Shown here piece by piece: positions 52,499 to 64,000 of a stretch of DNA of 64,000 nucleotides (within the stretch, counting starts at the first letter, position 1; each line of letters begins with the position of its first letter). The stretch is taken from positions 1 through 64,000 of the forward strand of contig JBAIAA010001153.1 of the NCBI GenBank assembly GCA_037893245.1, given 5' to 3'. The position numbers and the translations under genes were made by a program. The notes beneath the pieces are model-generated. The model saw nothing but the letters and a program-made list of their open reading frames with translations. It was not told the origin of the DNA and did not search any database. The stretch is from Crossaster papposus (lineage: Eukaryota > Echinodermata > Asteroidea > Velatida > Solasteridae).

Positions 52499-54372
52499 GT
52501 CAGTTGTGTTCATTTTTTACACAATTGGAGGTGACATTGCCATTGATGATATAGAAATCTTGGTGCAAGGTCAGTTGTATTCATTGTTGACACATTTAGA
52601 GGTGACGTTGCCATCGATGATAGAGAAAGCATGGTGCAAGGTTTGTTGTATTCATTCCTAACACATTTAAAGGCAATATTGCCATCTGTCAGATCCAGTA
52701 CCTTCCTCTAATAATATTCAAAGACAATGGAAAATAAAACAATGTCCACGATTCTTCTCGACTCTGAATTAATTTAATACATTAAATCCACCCCTTTAAA
52801 AATTACCTCAAGCTTAATTTACTATATTTATAATTACATGTATAGATGAAAAGTAATTTATCCACGAAGGTCAAATTACAGTAAAATATATTAATTAATC
52901 CAATTAATTGAATCTACCCAAGATTCACAAACAGTCTCCCCAACTATTATTAATTCAAGTTCACTAAACTGAAATAGTACACAACTATTTAAACTTCACA
53001 AATTTTCCCAATAATTTTTACAACATTTAAAATGTCTACTCCAACTTCTGCAGGGTTTATATCCAAACAAGGTAAATTATTTTAACTTCTGGTGACGTCT
53101 CACGTCCTCACTCGATACGTCAAAACCACTTTAGCAGCAAGCTTCTATTCAGTTCACTCCTGATTAAGCACCTAGCACAGACCCGGCAGCTGCATACAAG
53201 CTTCGCTTGACTTCAAAGTCTTGCGGCATCCTTTGCGCTCATATCATCCAGCATCGCCTCTAAGGACCAGAGTAGGCCGTCTGCAAATTCATAAATCAAT
53301 TAAACTTTCGCAATAATTGTTGAGTCACTGTTCAAAATACCCACTGAATCAAGAATTATTTGGCTAATATACATTATCTCAAACAATTCAAATTTTAGAT
53401 TCAATCCTCAATACTGGTGAATCTCACATCAATAAATATAAATCAGGAAAACCAATATTTCTTTCCTTTTATTTATAAAGTATGGAAACAATTAAATTCT
53501 TCAACTTACGGATGCTGGTCAATGTTGCCGACATGTCTCCTCCCGCCAAAGTTAAAACACCGTCAGGCAAAACTTGCTTAAAGAAGCACTCAAAATACTT
53601 GTACTCATCTGCACAGCGAATTTACAAGCCAGATTGCTTGCAAGAGTTACCATAGGGTCTGAAATACCCTAGAGTATAACAACTGTTTTGCTGCAGCAAC
53701 AGAGTGCACGGCGCGTCCACACAGATAGGAATCTTGGAGACAACTCCCTCACTTACTTTCATTTCAATTCCAACAACCTTGCATCAATTTACATCTCATT
53801 TCTAACACTCATTCAAACTTAACTTTATTTCATTCTTATTTAAACTCACACTAATGAATATTCAAAATATCTCCATCACCAGACAACTGGTGACACTAGG
53901 TATATGTATGGTGTATGTGGAGATCATTATAAGAACATGTTGTAGACTATATGGATGGTATTTCTCTTGGCCAGTCAACCACGGATTGATATGGGTTTGG
54001 GCTCTGACCCACTTATACATGGATACAGGTTTTTTTAAATGCACAATTATTTACACAGAGTATTAAATATAAGGAAAAGGTGGTTTTATTGTGACACCAT
54101 CGATGGTATAGAAATCTTGGTGCAAGGTTTGTTGTATCTATTTGACACATTTAGAGGCAATATTGCCACCGATGATATAGAAATCTTGGTGCAAGGTTGG
54201 TTGTATTCATTGTTGACACATTAAGAGGTGACAATGCCATCGATGATATAGAAATCTTGGTACAAGGTCTGTTGTATTCATTGTTGACACAAGAGGTGAC
54301 AATGCCATTGATGATATAGAAATCTTGGCGCATGGTCTGTTGTATTTAATTTCGACACATTTTTGACACATT
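52462..54372 (+). repeat. 71-bp minisatellite copied from exon end and donor
   Basis: Units start at 52462 (the real exon end), 52533, 52604 and 52675, then continue after an insertion at 54097, 54159, 54230 and 54298 (68-71 bp). Each repeats gacattgccatcgatgatat and caaggtNNgttgtattcatt. The donor-like caaggt is kept in almost all units (catggt in the last). Confidence 0.93.
52687..54096. mobile_element. Probable solo LTR (or short LTR-type element)
   Basis: 1410 bp starting TGTCAGATCC and ending TTGTGACA (TG...CA, with TGTCA inverted at the ends), flanked by a 5-bp duplication ccatc (52682-52686 and 54097-54101). It splits one unit of the 71-bp array, whose two halves rejoin exactly. No ORF with retroelement motifs, hence a solo LTR is the best explanation. 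Confidence 0.7.
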
Positions 54373-54700
54373 AGGTGGCCGTTGGCCAAATCCTGACCCC
54401 AACTGACCATTGGCCAAATTAAATGGATCAACAGTGCGAGAGCAGAATTATTTAGTAATTTAAAAAACAATTACCCCTATTGACCATTATGTGACCGTTG
54501 GCCAAATTCTGACCATTAGGTGACCATTGGCAAAATAATTGGATAAAGACTGCGAGAAAAGAAGCATTTCGTAATCTTTAAACAAATTATCCCCACTGAC
54601 CATTAGGTGACATTGGCAAAGTTTTCTGACCCAACTGACCATTAGGTGTCCATTGGCCAAATTAATTGGATTGAGGCAGTGAGTACCCTTCGATTTGAAC
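54373..54700 (+). repeat. GACCATTGGCCAAATT-type minisatellite
   Basis: Imperfect copies of tgaccattRggtgaccatt and ggccaaattaattggat, partly with ~110-bp super-units (54375, 54483, 54597). Followed by aggattgaggaagtggttac repeats to about 54800. Confidence 0.7.
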
Positions 54701-55388
54701 ACAAGTTAAAAAATTGGAGGATTTTTGAGGATTGAGGAAGTGGTTACCCTTTGATTTGAAGGCAAGTTAAACAAATTGAGGATTTTTGAGGATTGAGGAT
54801 GAATGCATTTTTTTTAGTAGGGCAATCCAAGAATAGTGGAGGATTTAGGACGGTTGCTAGCAAAAAGGGCCCAGGGGGTTAGGGGTAAAGTATGTTGCCG
54901 ATCCTTAAGGCCGAGTAAAATAAAGAGTGCAAATCCTCGGCTATCTTTACACAATCTCACATTTGGTCTACTTTTAAAAAGCTCACGTAAAAATTCTAAC
55001 CTAAAACCTTGTTCATTTTGGACAACATAGATCAAAAGTAAGGTCATTATAGTAAAAACAATACAAATAGTTAGACACCATTTATACTTTTGAGGAACTG
55101 GACATATCAAGTTCAATTTCTTTTTCATAGCCAAATGGTTTTCTTTTAAAAAGCACATGCATCAATTCTAACCTAGAGCCCTGTTCATTTATACAAAATA
55201 CTTAAAAAGTCAAGGTCCTTATGGTTAAAACCATAGAAATATTTAAACTTTTGAGGAACTGGACATATCAAGTTCAAATTTGGTATGAGTTGGGTTTGGT
55301 GTTCTGTGGAACTCTTTTTTAGTCCCTGAATAGTCAACTTTGCGTAGAATTGTTTGTCAGCACACCGGTCTTGTTTGTTTTGTTGTAG

Positions 55389-55661
55389 ATACTGAATCTC
55401 CAGTAGTCATCTGTCCCAACAGTGTCCCGTCAATGAGTACAGACCCTGGCATGTCAACTGCCATTGTGACATGGTCATCAATGCCATCGGCTAGTGACAA
55501 TGTGGACGTATTTGATACCAGTAACATCACATGTTACGATGACGCAGGCATCATTGTGAATTCAAATGGAGCTTATGCATTGGGTTTGACGACAGTGACA
55601 TGCAATGCTACTGATGTCGCTGGCAATGAAGGGCTTTGTCAATTTACCATCACAGTCATAG
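55389..55661 (+). CDS. HYR domain 1 exon
   Basis: A 273-nt phase 1-1 exon (gttgtag / gtacgt), 91 residues: DTESPVVICPNSVPSMSTDP...VTWSSMPSASDNV...NITCYDDAG...TTVTCNATDVAGNEGLCQFT. The ordered motifs CP, VTW, ASDN, C, TxVTCxAxDxAGN and CxF define the HYR (hyalin repeat) fold, an Ig-like extracellular module found in adhesion and matrix proteins. Four cysteines; NIT and NAT are N-glycosylation sequons. This copy alone has L before the last cysteine (GLCQF). Confidence 0.95.
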
Positions 55662-56114
55662 GTACGTTTGTTTTTATATGAAAATCACTGGATCCTCCAC
55701 TGACAGTGGATGATTTTTTTGGTCACATTCTTTGAGTTTCTAAAGTATGTCGCCGATCCTTCAGGCCGAGTAAAATAGAGTGCAAATCCTTGGCTATGTT
55801 TACACAATCTCACATTTGAAAAAATAAGGCCAAATGGTCTACTTTTAAAAAGTTCGCGTAAAAATTCTAACCTAGAACCCTGTTCATTTTGGACAACATA
55901 CATGTTGGTCAAAAGTCAAGGTCATTATTGTAAAAACAATAGAAATAGTTGGACACCATTTAAACTTTTGAGGAACTGGACATATCAAGTTTATATTTGG
56001 TAAATATAGGTCTTGGAGTTCTCTAGCTCGAACTCTTTTTTTTAGTCCCTGAATAGTCAACTTCACTGGGCATTCTTGTTTGTCAGCTAACCGGTCTTGT
56101 TTGTTTTGTTGTAG

Positions 56115-56387
56115 ATACTGAATCTCCAGTAGTCATCTGTCCCAACAGTGTCCCGTCAATGAGTACAGACCCTGGCATGTCAACTGCCATTGTGACATGG
56201 TCATCAATGCCATCGGCTAGTGACAATGTGGACGTATTTGATACCAGTAACATCACGTGTTACGATGACGCAGGCATCATTGTGAATTCAAATGAAGCTT
56301 ATGCATTGGGTCTGACGACAGTGACATGCAATGCTACTGATGTCGCTGGCAATGAAGGGTTTTGTCAATTTACCATTACAGTCATAG
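56115..56387 (+). CDS. HYR domain 2 exon
   Basis: Differs from domain 1 by SNEAY for SNGAY and GFCQF for GLCQF. At the listed variable sites it has the same protein variants as domains 7, 11 and 12. Confidence 0.95.
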
Positions 56388-56840
56388 GTACGTTTGTTTT
56401 TATATGAAAATCACTGGATCCTCCTCTGACAGAGGATGATTTTTTTGGTCACATTCTTTGAGTTTCTAAAGTATGTCGCCGATCCTTCAGGCCGAGTAAA
56501 ATAGAGTGCAAATCCTTGGCTATGTTTACACAATCTCACATTAAAAAAAAAAGCCAAATGGTCTATTTTTAAAAAGGTCGCGTACAAATTCTAACCTAGA
56601 ACCCTGTTCATTTAGGACAACATACATGTTGGTCAAAAGTCAAGGTCATTATGGTAAAAACAATAGAAATAGTTGGACACCATTTAAACTTTTGAGGAAC
56701 TGGACATATCAAGTTCATGTTTGGTATAAATAGGTCTTGGACTTCTCTAGCTAGAACTCTTTTTTTTTTAGTCCCTGAATAGTCAACTTCACTGGGCATT
56801 CTTGTTTGTCAGCTAACCGGTCTTGTTTGTTTTGTTGTAG

Positions 56841-57113
56841 ATGCTGAATCTCCAGTAGTCATCTGTCCCAACAGTGTCCCGTCAATGAGTACAGACCATG
56901 GCATGTCAACTGCCATTGTGACATGGTCATCAATGCCATCGGCTAGTGACAATGTGGACGTATTTGATACCAGTAACATCGCTTGTTACGATGACGCAGG
57001 CATCATTGTGAATTCAAATGAAGCTTATGCATTGGGTCTGACGACAGTGACATGCAATGCTACTGATGTCGATGGCAATGAAGGGTTTTGTCAATTTACC
57101 ATCACAGTCATAG
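56841..57113 (+). CDS. HYR domain 3 exon
   Basis: Starts DAES, has DHG and DVDGNEG. Unique NIAC in place of NITC removes one N-glycosylation sequon. Otherwise related to domains 6 and 10. Confidence 0.95.
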
Positions 57114-57567
57114 GTACGTTTGTTTTTATATGAAAATCAATGGATCCTCCACTGACAGGGGATGATTTTTTTGGTCACATTCTTTGAGTTTCTAAAGTAT
57201 GTCGCCGATCCTTCAGGCCGAGTAAAATAGAGTGCAAATCCTTGGCTATGTTTACACACTCTCGCATTTAAAAAAAAAAAGGCCAAATGGTCTATTTTTA
57301 AAAAGGTCGCGTAAAAATTCTAACCTAGAACCCTGTTCATTTTGGACAACATACATGTTGGTCAAAAGTCAAGTTCATTATGGTAAAAACAATAGAAATA
57401 CTTGGACACCATTTAAACTTTTGAGGAACTGGACATATCAAGTTCATATTTGGTATAAATAGGTCTTGTAGTTCTCTAGCTAGAACTCTTTCTTTTAGTC
57501 CCTGAATAGTCAACTTCACTGGGCATTCTTGTTTGTCAGCTAACCGGTCTTGTTTGTTTTGTTGTAG

Positions 57568-57840
57568 ATACTGAATCTCCAGTAGTCATCTGTCCCAACA
57601 GTGTCCCGTCAATGAGTACAGACCCTGGCATGTCAACTGCCATTGTGACATGGTCATCAATGCCATCGGCTAGTGACAATGTGGACGTATTTGATACCAG
57701 TAACATCACATGTTACGATGACGCAGGCATCATTGTGAATTCAAATGGAGCTTATGCATTGGGTCTGACGACAGTGACATGCAATGCTACTGATGCCGCT
57801 GGCAATGAAGGGTTTTGTCAATTTACCATCACAGTCGTAG
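57568..57840 (+). CDS. HYR domain 4 exon
   Basis: Distinct DAAGNEG and terminal TVVG (others TVIG). First unit of the duplicated four-unit block; partner is domain 8. Confidence 0.95.
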
Positions 57841-58293
57841 GTACGTTTGTTTTATATCAAAATCAATGGATCCTCCACTGACAGAGGATGATTTTTTTGG
57901 TCACATTCTTTGAGTTTCTAAAGTATGTCGCCGATCCTTCAGGCCGAGTAAAATAGAGTGCAAATCCTTGGCTATGTTTACACAATCTCACATTTAAAAA
58001 AAAAAGGCCAAATGGTCTACTTTTAAAAAGGTCGCGTAAAAATTCTAACCTATTACCCTGTTTATTTTGGACAACATACATGTTGGTCAAAAGTCAAGGT
58101 CATTATGGTAAAAACAATAGAAATAGTTGGACACCATTTAAACTTTTGAGGAACTGGACATATCAAGTTCATATTTGGTATAAATAGGTCTTGGAGTTCT
58201 CTAGCTAGAACTCTTTTTTTTTGGTCCCTGAATAGTCAACTTCACTGGGCATTGTTGTTTGTCAGCTAACCGGTCTTGTTTGTTTTGTTGTAG

Positions 58294-58566
58294 ATACTGA
58301 ATCTCCAGTAGTCATCTGTCCCAACAGTGTCCCGTCAATGAGTACAGACCATGGCATGTCAACTGCCATTGTGACATGGTCATCAATGCCATCGGCTAGT
58401 GACAATGTGGACGTATTTGATACCAGTAACATCACATGTTACGATGACGCAGGCATCATTGTGAATTCAAGTGGAGCTTATGCATTGGGTTTGACGACAG
58501 TGACATGCAATGCTACTGATGTCGCTGGCAATGAAGGGTTTTGTCAATTTACCATCACAGTCATAG
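58294..58566 (+). CDS. HYR domain 5 exon
   Basis: Carries DHG and SSGAY, and a gtaggt donor instead of gtacgt. All three marks recur in domain 9. Confidence 0.95.
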
Positions 58567-59023
58567 GTAGGTTTGTTTTTATATTAAAATTCAATGGATC
58601 CTCCACTGAAAGAGGATGATTTTTTTTTGGTCACATTCTTTGAGTTTCTAAAGTATGTCGCCGATCCTTCAGGCCGAGTAAAATAGAGTGCAAATCCTTG
58701 GCTATGTTTACACACTCTCCCATTAAAAAAAAAAAGCCAAATGGTCTATTTTTAAAAAGGTCGCGTACAAATTCTAACCTAGAACCCTGTTCATTTAGGA
58801 CAACATACATGTTGGTCAAAAGTCGAGGTCATTATGGTAAAAACAATAGAAATAGTTGGACACCATTTAAACTTTTGAGGAACTGGACATATCAAGTTCA
58901 TATTTGGTATAAATAGGTCTTGGACTTCTCTAGCTAGAACTCTTTTTTTTTTAGTCCCTGAATAGTCAACTTCACTGGGCATTCTTGTTTGTCAGCTAAC
59001 CGGTCTTGTTTGTTTTGTTGTAG

Positions 59024-59296
59024 ATGCTGAATCTCCAGTAGTCATCTGTCCCAACAGTGTCCCGTCAATGAGTACAGACCATGGCATGTCAACTGCCATT
59101 GTGACATGGTCATCAATGCCATCAGCTAGTGACAATGTGGACGTATTTGATACCAGTAACATCACATGTTACGATGACGCAGGCATCATTGTGAATTCAA
59201 ATGGAGCTTATGCATTGGGTTTGACGACAGTGACATGCAATGCTACTGATGTCGATGGCAATGAAGGGTTTTGTCAATTTACCATCACAGTCATAG
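59024..59296 (+). CDS. HYR domain 6 exon
   Basis: Starts DAES, with DHG, SNGAY and DVDGNEG. Partner of domain 10, which has DTES at the start. Confidence 0.95.
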
Positions 59297-59749
59297 GTAC
59301 GTTTGTTTTATATCAAAATCAATGGATCCTCCTCTGACAGAGGATGATTTTTTTGGTCACATTCTTTGAGTTTCTAAAGTATGTCGCCGATCCTTCAGGC
59401 AGAGTAAAATAGAGTGCAAATCCTTGGCTATGTTTACACAATCTCACATTTAAAAAAAAAAGGCCAAATGGTCTACTTTTAAAAAGTTCGCGTAAAAATT
59501 CTAACCTAGAACCCTGTTCATTTTGGACAACATACATGTTGGTCAAAAGTCAAGGTCATTATTGTAAAAACAATAGAAATAGTTGGACACCATTTAAACT
59601 TTTGAGGAACTGGACATATCAAGTTCATATTTGGTAAATATAGGTCTTGGAGTTCTCTAGCTAGAACTCTTTTTTTTTAGTCCCTGAATAGTCAACTTCA
59701 CTGGGCATTCTTGTTTGTCAGCTAACCGGTCTTGTTTGTTTTGTTGTAG

Positions 59750-60022
59750 ATACTGAATCTCCAGTAGTCATCTGTCCCAACAGTGTCCCGTCAATGAGTA
59801 CAGACCCTGGCATGTCAACTGCCATTGTGACATGGTCATCAATGCCATCGGCTAGTGACAATGTGGACGTATTTGATACCAGTAACATCACGTGTTACGA
59901 TGACGCAGGCATCATTGTGAATTCAAATGAAGCTTATGCATTGGGTCTGACGACAGTGACATGCAATGCTACTGATGTCGCTGGCAATGAAGGGTTTTGT
60001 CAATTTACCATTACAGTCATAG
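59750..60022 (+). CDS. HYR domain 7 exon
   Basis: DPG, SNEAY, DVAGNEG, TVIG. Last unit of the first four-unit block; partner is domain 11. Confidence 0.95.
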
Positions 60023-60474
60023 GTACGTTTGTTTTTATATGAAAATCACTGGATCCTCCTCTGACAGAGGATGATTTTTTTGGTCACATTCTTTGAGTTT
60101 CTAAAGTATGTCGCCGATCCTTCAGGCCGAGTAAAATAGAGTGCAAATCCTTGGCTATGTTTACACAATCTCACATTAAAAAAAAAAAGCCAAATGGTCT
60201 ATTTTTAAAAAGGTCGCGTACAAATTCTAACCTAGAACCCTGTTCATTTAGGACAACATACATGTTGGTCAAAAGTCAAGGTCATTATGGTAAAAACAAT
60301 AGAAATACTTGGACACCATTTAAACTTTTGAGGAACTGGACATATCAAGTTCATATTTGGTATAAATAGGTCTTGTAGTTCTCTAGCTAGAACTCTTTCT
60401 TTTAGTCCCTGAATAGTCAACTTCACTGGGCATTCTTGTTTGTCAGCTAACCGGTCTTGTTTGTTTTGTTGTAG

Positions 60475-60747
60475 ATACTGAATCTCCAGTAGTCATCTGT
60501 CCCAACAGTGTCCCGTCAATGAGTACAGACCCTGGCATGTCAACTGCCATTGTGACATGGTCATCAATGCCATCGGCTAGTGACAATGTGGACGTATTTG
60601 ATACCAGTAACATCACGTGTTACGATGACGCAGGCATCATTGTGAATTCAAATGAAGCTTATGCATTGGGTCTGACGACAGTGACATGCAATGCTACTGA
60701 TGTCGCTGGCAATGAAGGGTTTTGTCAATTTACCATCACAGTCGTAG
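60475..60747 (+). CDS. HYR domain 8 exon
   Basis: DPG, SNEAY, DVAGNEG with TVVG as in domain 4. First unit of the second block. Confidence 0.95.
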
Positions 60748-61200
60748 GTACGTTTGTTTTATATCAAAATCAATGGATCCTCCACTGACAGAGGATGATT
60801 TTTTTGGTCACATTCTTTGAGTTTCTAAAGTATGTCGCCGATCCTTCAGGCCGAGTAAAATAGAGTGCAAATCCTTGGCTATGTTTACACAATCTCACAT
60901 TTAAAAAAAAAAGGCCAAATGGTCTACTTTTAAAAAGGTCGCGTAAAAATTCTAACCTATTACCCTGTTTATTTTGGACAACATACATGTTGGTCAAAAG
61001 TCAAGGTCATTATGGTAAAAACAATAGAAATAGTTGGACACCATTTAAACTTTTGAGGAACTGGACATATCAAGTTCATATTTGGTATAAATAGGTCTTG
61101 GAGTTCTCTAGCTAGAACTCTTTTTTTTTGGTCCCTGAATAGTCAACTTCACTGGGCATTGTTGTTTGTCAGCTAACCGGTCTTGTTTGTTTTGTTGTAG

Positions 61201-61473
61201 ATACTGAATCTCCAGTAGTCATCTGTCCCAACAGTGTCCCGTCAATGAGTACAGACCATGGCATGTCAACTGCCATTGTGACATGGTCATCAATGCCATC
61301 GGCTAGTGACAATGTGGACGTATTTGATACCAGTAACATCACATGTTACGATGACGCAGGCATCATTGTGAATTCAAGTGGAGCTTATGCATTGGGTTTG
61401 ACGACAGTGACATGCAATGCTACTGATGTCGCTGGCAATGAAGGGTTTTGTCAATTTACCATCACAGTCATAG
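61201..61473 (+). CDS. HYR domain 9 exon
   Basis: Same protein as domain 5 (DHG, SSGAY) with the same gtaggt donor, 2907 bp away. Confidence 0.95.
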
Positions 61474-61929
61474 GTAGGTTTGTTTTTATATTAAAATTCA
61501 ATGGATCCTCCACTGAAAGAGGATGATTTTTTTTTGGTCACATTCTTTGAGTTTCTAAAGTATGTCGCCGATCCTTCAGGCCGAGTAAAATAGAGTGCAA
61601 ATCCTTGGCTATGTTTACACACTCTCCCATTAAAAAAAAAAGCCAAATGGTCTATTTTTAAAAAGGTCGCGTACAAATTCTAACCTAGAACCCTGTTCAT
61701 TTAGGACAACATACATGTTGGTCAAAAGTCGAGGTCATTATGGTAAAAACAATAGAAATACTTGGACACCATTTAAACTTTTGAGGAACTGGACATATCA
61801 AGTTCATATTTGGTATAAATAGGTCTTGGACTTCTCTAGCTAGAACTCTTTTTTTTTTAGTCCCTGAATAGTCAACTTCACTGGGCATTCTTGTTTGTCA
61901 GCTAACCGGTCTTGTTTGTTTTGTTGTAG

Positions 61930-62202
61930 ATACTGAATCTCCAGTAGTCATCTGTCCCAACAGTGTCCCGTCAATGAGTACAGACCATGGCATGTCAACT
62001 GCCATTGTGACATGGTCATCAATGCCATCAGCTAGTGACAATGTGGACGTATTTGATACCAGTAACATCACATGTTACGATGACGCAGGCATCATTGTGA
62101 ATTCAAATGGAGCTTATGCATTGGGTTTGACGACAGTGACATGCAATGCTACTGATGTCGATGGCAATGAAGGGTTTTGTCAATTTACCATCACAGTCAT
62201 AG
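61930..62202 (+). CDS. HYR domain 10 exon
   Basis: DTES, DHG, SNGAY, DVDGNEG; copy of domain 6 with A to T at its second residue. Confidence 0.95.
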
Positions 62203-62655
62203 GTACGTTTGTTTTATATCAAAATCAATGGATCCTCCTCTGACAGAGGATGATTTTTTTGGTCACATTCTTTGAGTTTCTAAAGTATGTCGCCGATCCT
62301 TCAGGCAGAGTAAAATAGAGTGCAAATCCTTGGCTATGTTTACACAATCTCACATTTAAAAAAAAAAGGCCAAATGGTCTACTTTTAAAAAGTTCGCGTA
62401 AAAATTCTAACCTAGAACCCTGTTCATTTTGGACAACATACATGTTGGTCAAAAGTCAAGGTCATTATTGTAAAAACAATAGAAATAGTTGGACACCATT
62501 TAAACTTTTGAGGAACTGGACATATCAAGTTCATATTTGGTAAATATAGGTCTTGGAGTTCTCTAGCTAGAACTCTTTTTTTTTAGTCCCTGAATAGTCA
62601 ACTTCACTGGGCATTCTTGTTTGTCAGCTAACCGGTCTTGTTTGTTTTGTTGTAG

Positions 62656-62928
62656 ATACTGAATCTCCAGTAGTCATCTGTCCCAACAGTGTCCCGTCAA
62701 TGAGTACAGACCCTGGCATGTCAACTGCCATTGTGACATGGTCATCAATGCCATCGGCTAGTGACAATGTGGACGTATTTGATACCAGTAACATCACGTG
62801 TTACGATGACGCAGGCATCATTGTGAATTCAAATGAAGCTTATGCATTGGGTCTGACGACAGTGACATGCAATGCTACTGATGTCGCTGGCAATGAAGGG
62901 TTTTGTCAATTTACCATTACAGTCATAG
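62656..62928 (+). CDS. HYR domain 11 exon
   Basis: Same protein as domain 7. End of the second four-unit block. Confidence 0.95.
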
Positions 62929-63380
62929 GTACGTTTGTTTTTATATGAAAATCACTGGATCCTCCTCTGACAGAGGATGATTTTTTTGGTCACATTCTTT
63001 GAGTTTCTAAAGTATGTCGCCGATCCTTCAGGCCGAGTAAAATAGAGTGCAAATCCTTGGCTATGTTTACACAATCTCACATTAAAAAAAAAAAGCCAAA
63101 TGGTCTATTTTTAAAAAGGTCGCGTACAAATTCTAACCTAGAACCCTGTTCATTTAGGACAACATACATGTTGGTCAAAAGTCAAGGTCATTATGGTAAA
63201 AACAATAGAAATACTTGGACACCATTTAAACTTTTGAGGAACTGGACATATCAAGTTCATATTTGGTATAAATAGGTCTTGTAGTTCTCTAGCTAGAACT
63301 CTTTCTTTTAGTCCCTGAATAGTCAACTTCACTGGGCATTCTTGTTTGTCAGCTAACCGGTCTTGTTTGTTTTGTTGTAG

Positions 63381-63653
63381 ATACTGAATCTCCAGTAGTC
63401 ATCTGTCCCAACAGTGTCCCGTCAATGAGTACAGACCCTGGCATGTCAACTGCCATTGTGACATGGTCATCAATGCCATCGGCTAGTGACAATGTGGACG
63501 TATTTGATACCAGTAACATCACGTGTTACGATGACGCAGGCATCATTGTGAATTCAAATGAAGCTTATGCATTGGGTCTGACGACAGTGACATGCAATGC
63601 TACTGATGTCGCTGGCAATGAAGGGTTTTGTCAATTTACCATTACAGTCATAG
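63381..63653 (+). CDS. HYR domain 12 exon (last in window)
   Basis: DPG, SNEAY, DVAGNEG, TVIG. The intron after it combines the start typical of units 7/11 with the caggcagag variant typical after units 6/10, so the block pattern is shuffled here. Donor gtacgt is present, so more exons follow beyond the window. Confidence 0.95.
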
Positions 63654-64000
63654 GTACGTTTGTTTTTATATGAAAATCACTGGATCCTCCTCTGACAGAG
63701 GATGATTTTTTTGGTCACATTCTTTGAGTTTCTAAAGTATGTCGCCGATCCTTCAGGCAGAGTAAAATAGAGTGCAAATCCTTGGCTATGTTTACACAAT
63801 CTCACATTTAAAAAAAAAAGGCCAAATGGTCTACTTTTAAAAAGGTCGCGTAAAAATTCTAACCTAGAACCCTGTTCATTTTGGACAACATACATGTTGG
63901 TCAAAAGTCAAGGTCATTATGGTAAAAACAATAGAAATAGTTGGACACCATTTAAACTTTTGAGGAACTGGACATATCAAGTTCATATTTGGTATAAATA

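Larger units (their letters stand above)
54887..64000 (+). repeat. Tandem array of ~726-bp HYR exon units
   Basis: Each unit has a 273-nt HYR exon plus ~453 nt of intron. Exon starts step by 725-730 bases. Introns are as alike as exons, with shared landmarks (gtatgtcgccgatccttcag, tgaggaactggacatatcaa, ttgttttgttgtag). A partial, more diverged intron copy at 54887-55388 leads the array. Units 4-7 and 8-11 are near-identical blocks 2906-2907 bp apart. The array continues past the right edge. Confidence 0.97.

Noticed and set aside
55685-63904. Antisense ORFs repeated in every HYR intron
   Set aside because: They recur only because the intron repeats, often begin at non-ATG codons, lack domains and lie opposite a well-supported plus-strand gene.

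Overview
This is metazoan genomic DNA: introns with GT-AG borders, extracellular MAM and HYR modules on symmetric phase-1 exons, and a very dense mix of LTR, LINE, Penelope-like, SINE and foldback/MITE elements. The content fits a marine invertebrate (echinoderm, hemichordate or cephalochordate would fit; a non-deuterostome is not excluded). I cannot fix the species from sequence alone. No bacterial genes, operons, CRISPR arrays or rRNA/tRNA genes were seen.

Layout. 1-3260 and 12569-12985: foldback-type repeats, with a 1.17-kb inverted repeat that carries tRNA-type SINEs. Its right arm is split by an apparently intact, very young Ty3/gypsy-type LTR retrotransposon on the minus strand (3261-12568; 1105-bp LTRs, TSD ttat). 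That element has gag, a pol reached by a predicted -1 frameshift, and an extra zinc-finger ORF after pol. 13277-18802: a pogo/Tigger-like DNA element (TA target site) holding an APE-type LINE with a full ORF, a gypsy RNase H scrap and a CR1-like LINE 3' end. 19160-20700: a foldback inserted in another repeat copy. 21086-22859: an alpha-1,3-fucosyltransferase pseudogene (frameshifted, centre missing) broken by a Penelope-like element.

23717 to the right edge: one plus-strand gene for a modular extracellular protein. Three MAM domains are each built from three exons (144 / 132-147 / 222-231 nt, all phase 1). They are followed by at least twelve HYR exons of exactly 273 nt on a ~726-bp tandem unit. 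Units 4-7 and 8-11 are near-copies 2906-2907 bp apart (a higher-order repeat), and the array runs off the window. Neither the first nor the last exon of the gene is visible.

The MAM introns are crowded with repeats: a 6.6-kb TIR element containing a 2.84-kb near-perfect palindrome, nested GC-rich foldbacks, inverted LINE relics, an RTE-like LINE ORF, MITEs, two long hairpins that share the same loop, and a 71-bp minisatellite made from the 3' end of a MAM exon plus its splice donor, itself split by a probable solo LTR.

Most striking points: the accessory zinc-finger ORF and forkhead-like tandem sites of the LTR element, the homogenised HYR exon array, the exon-derived minisatellite with serial splice donors, and paired loss of two cysteines in the third MAM domain.
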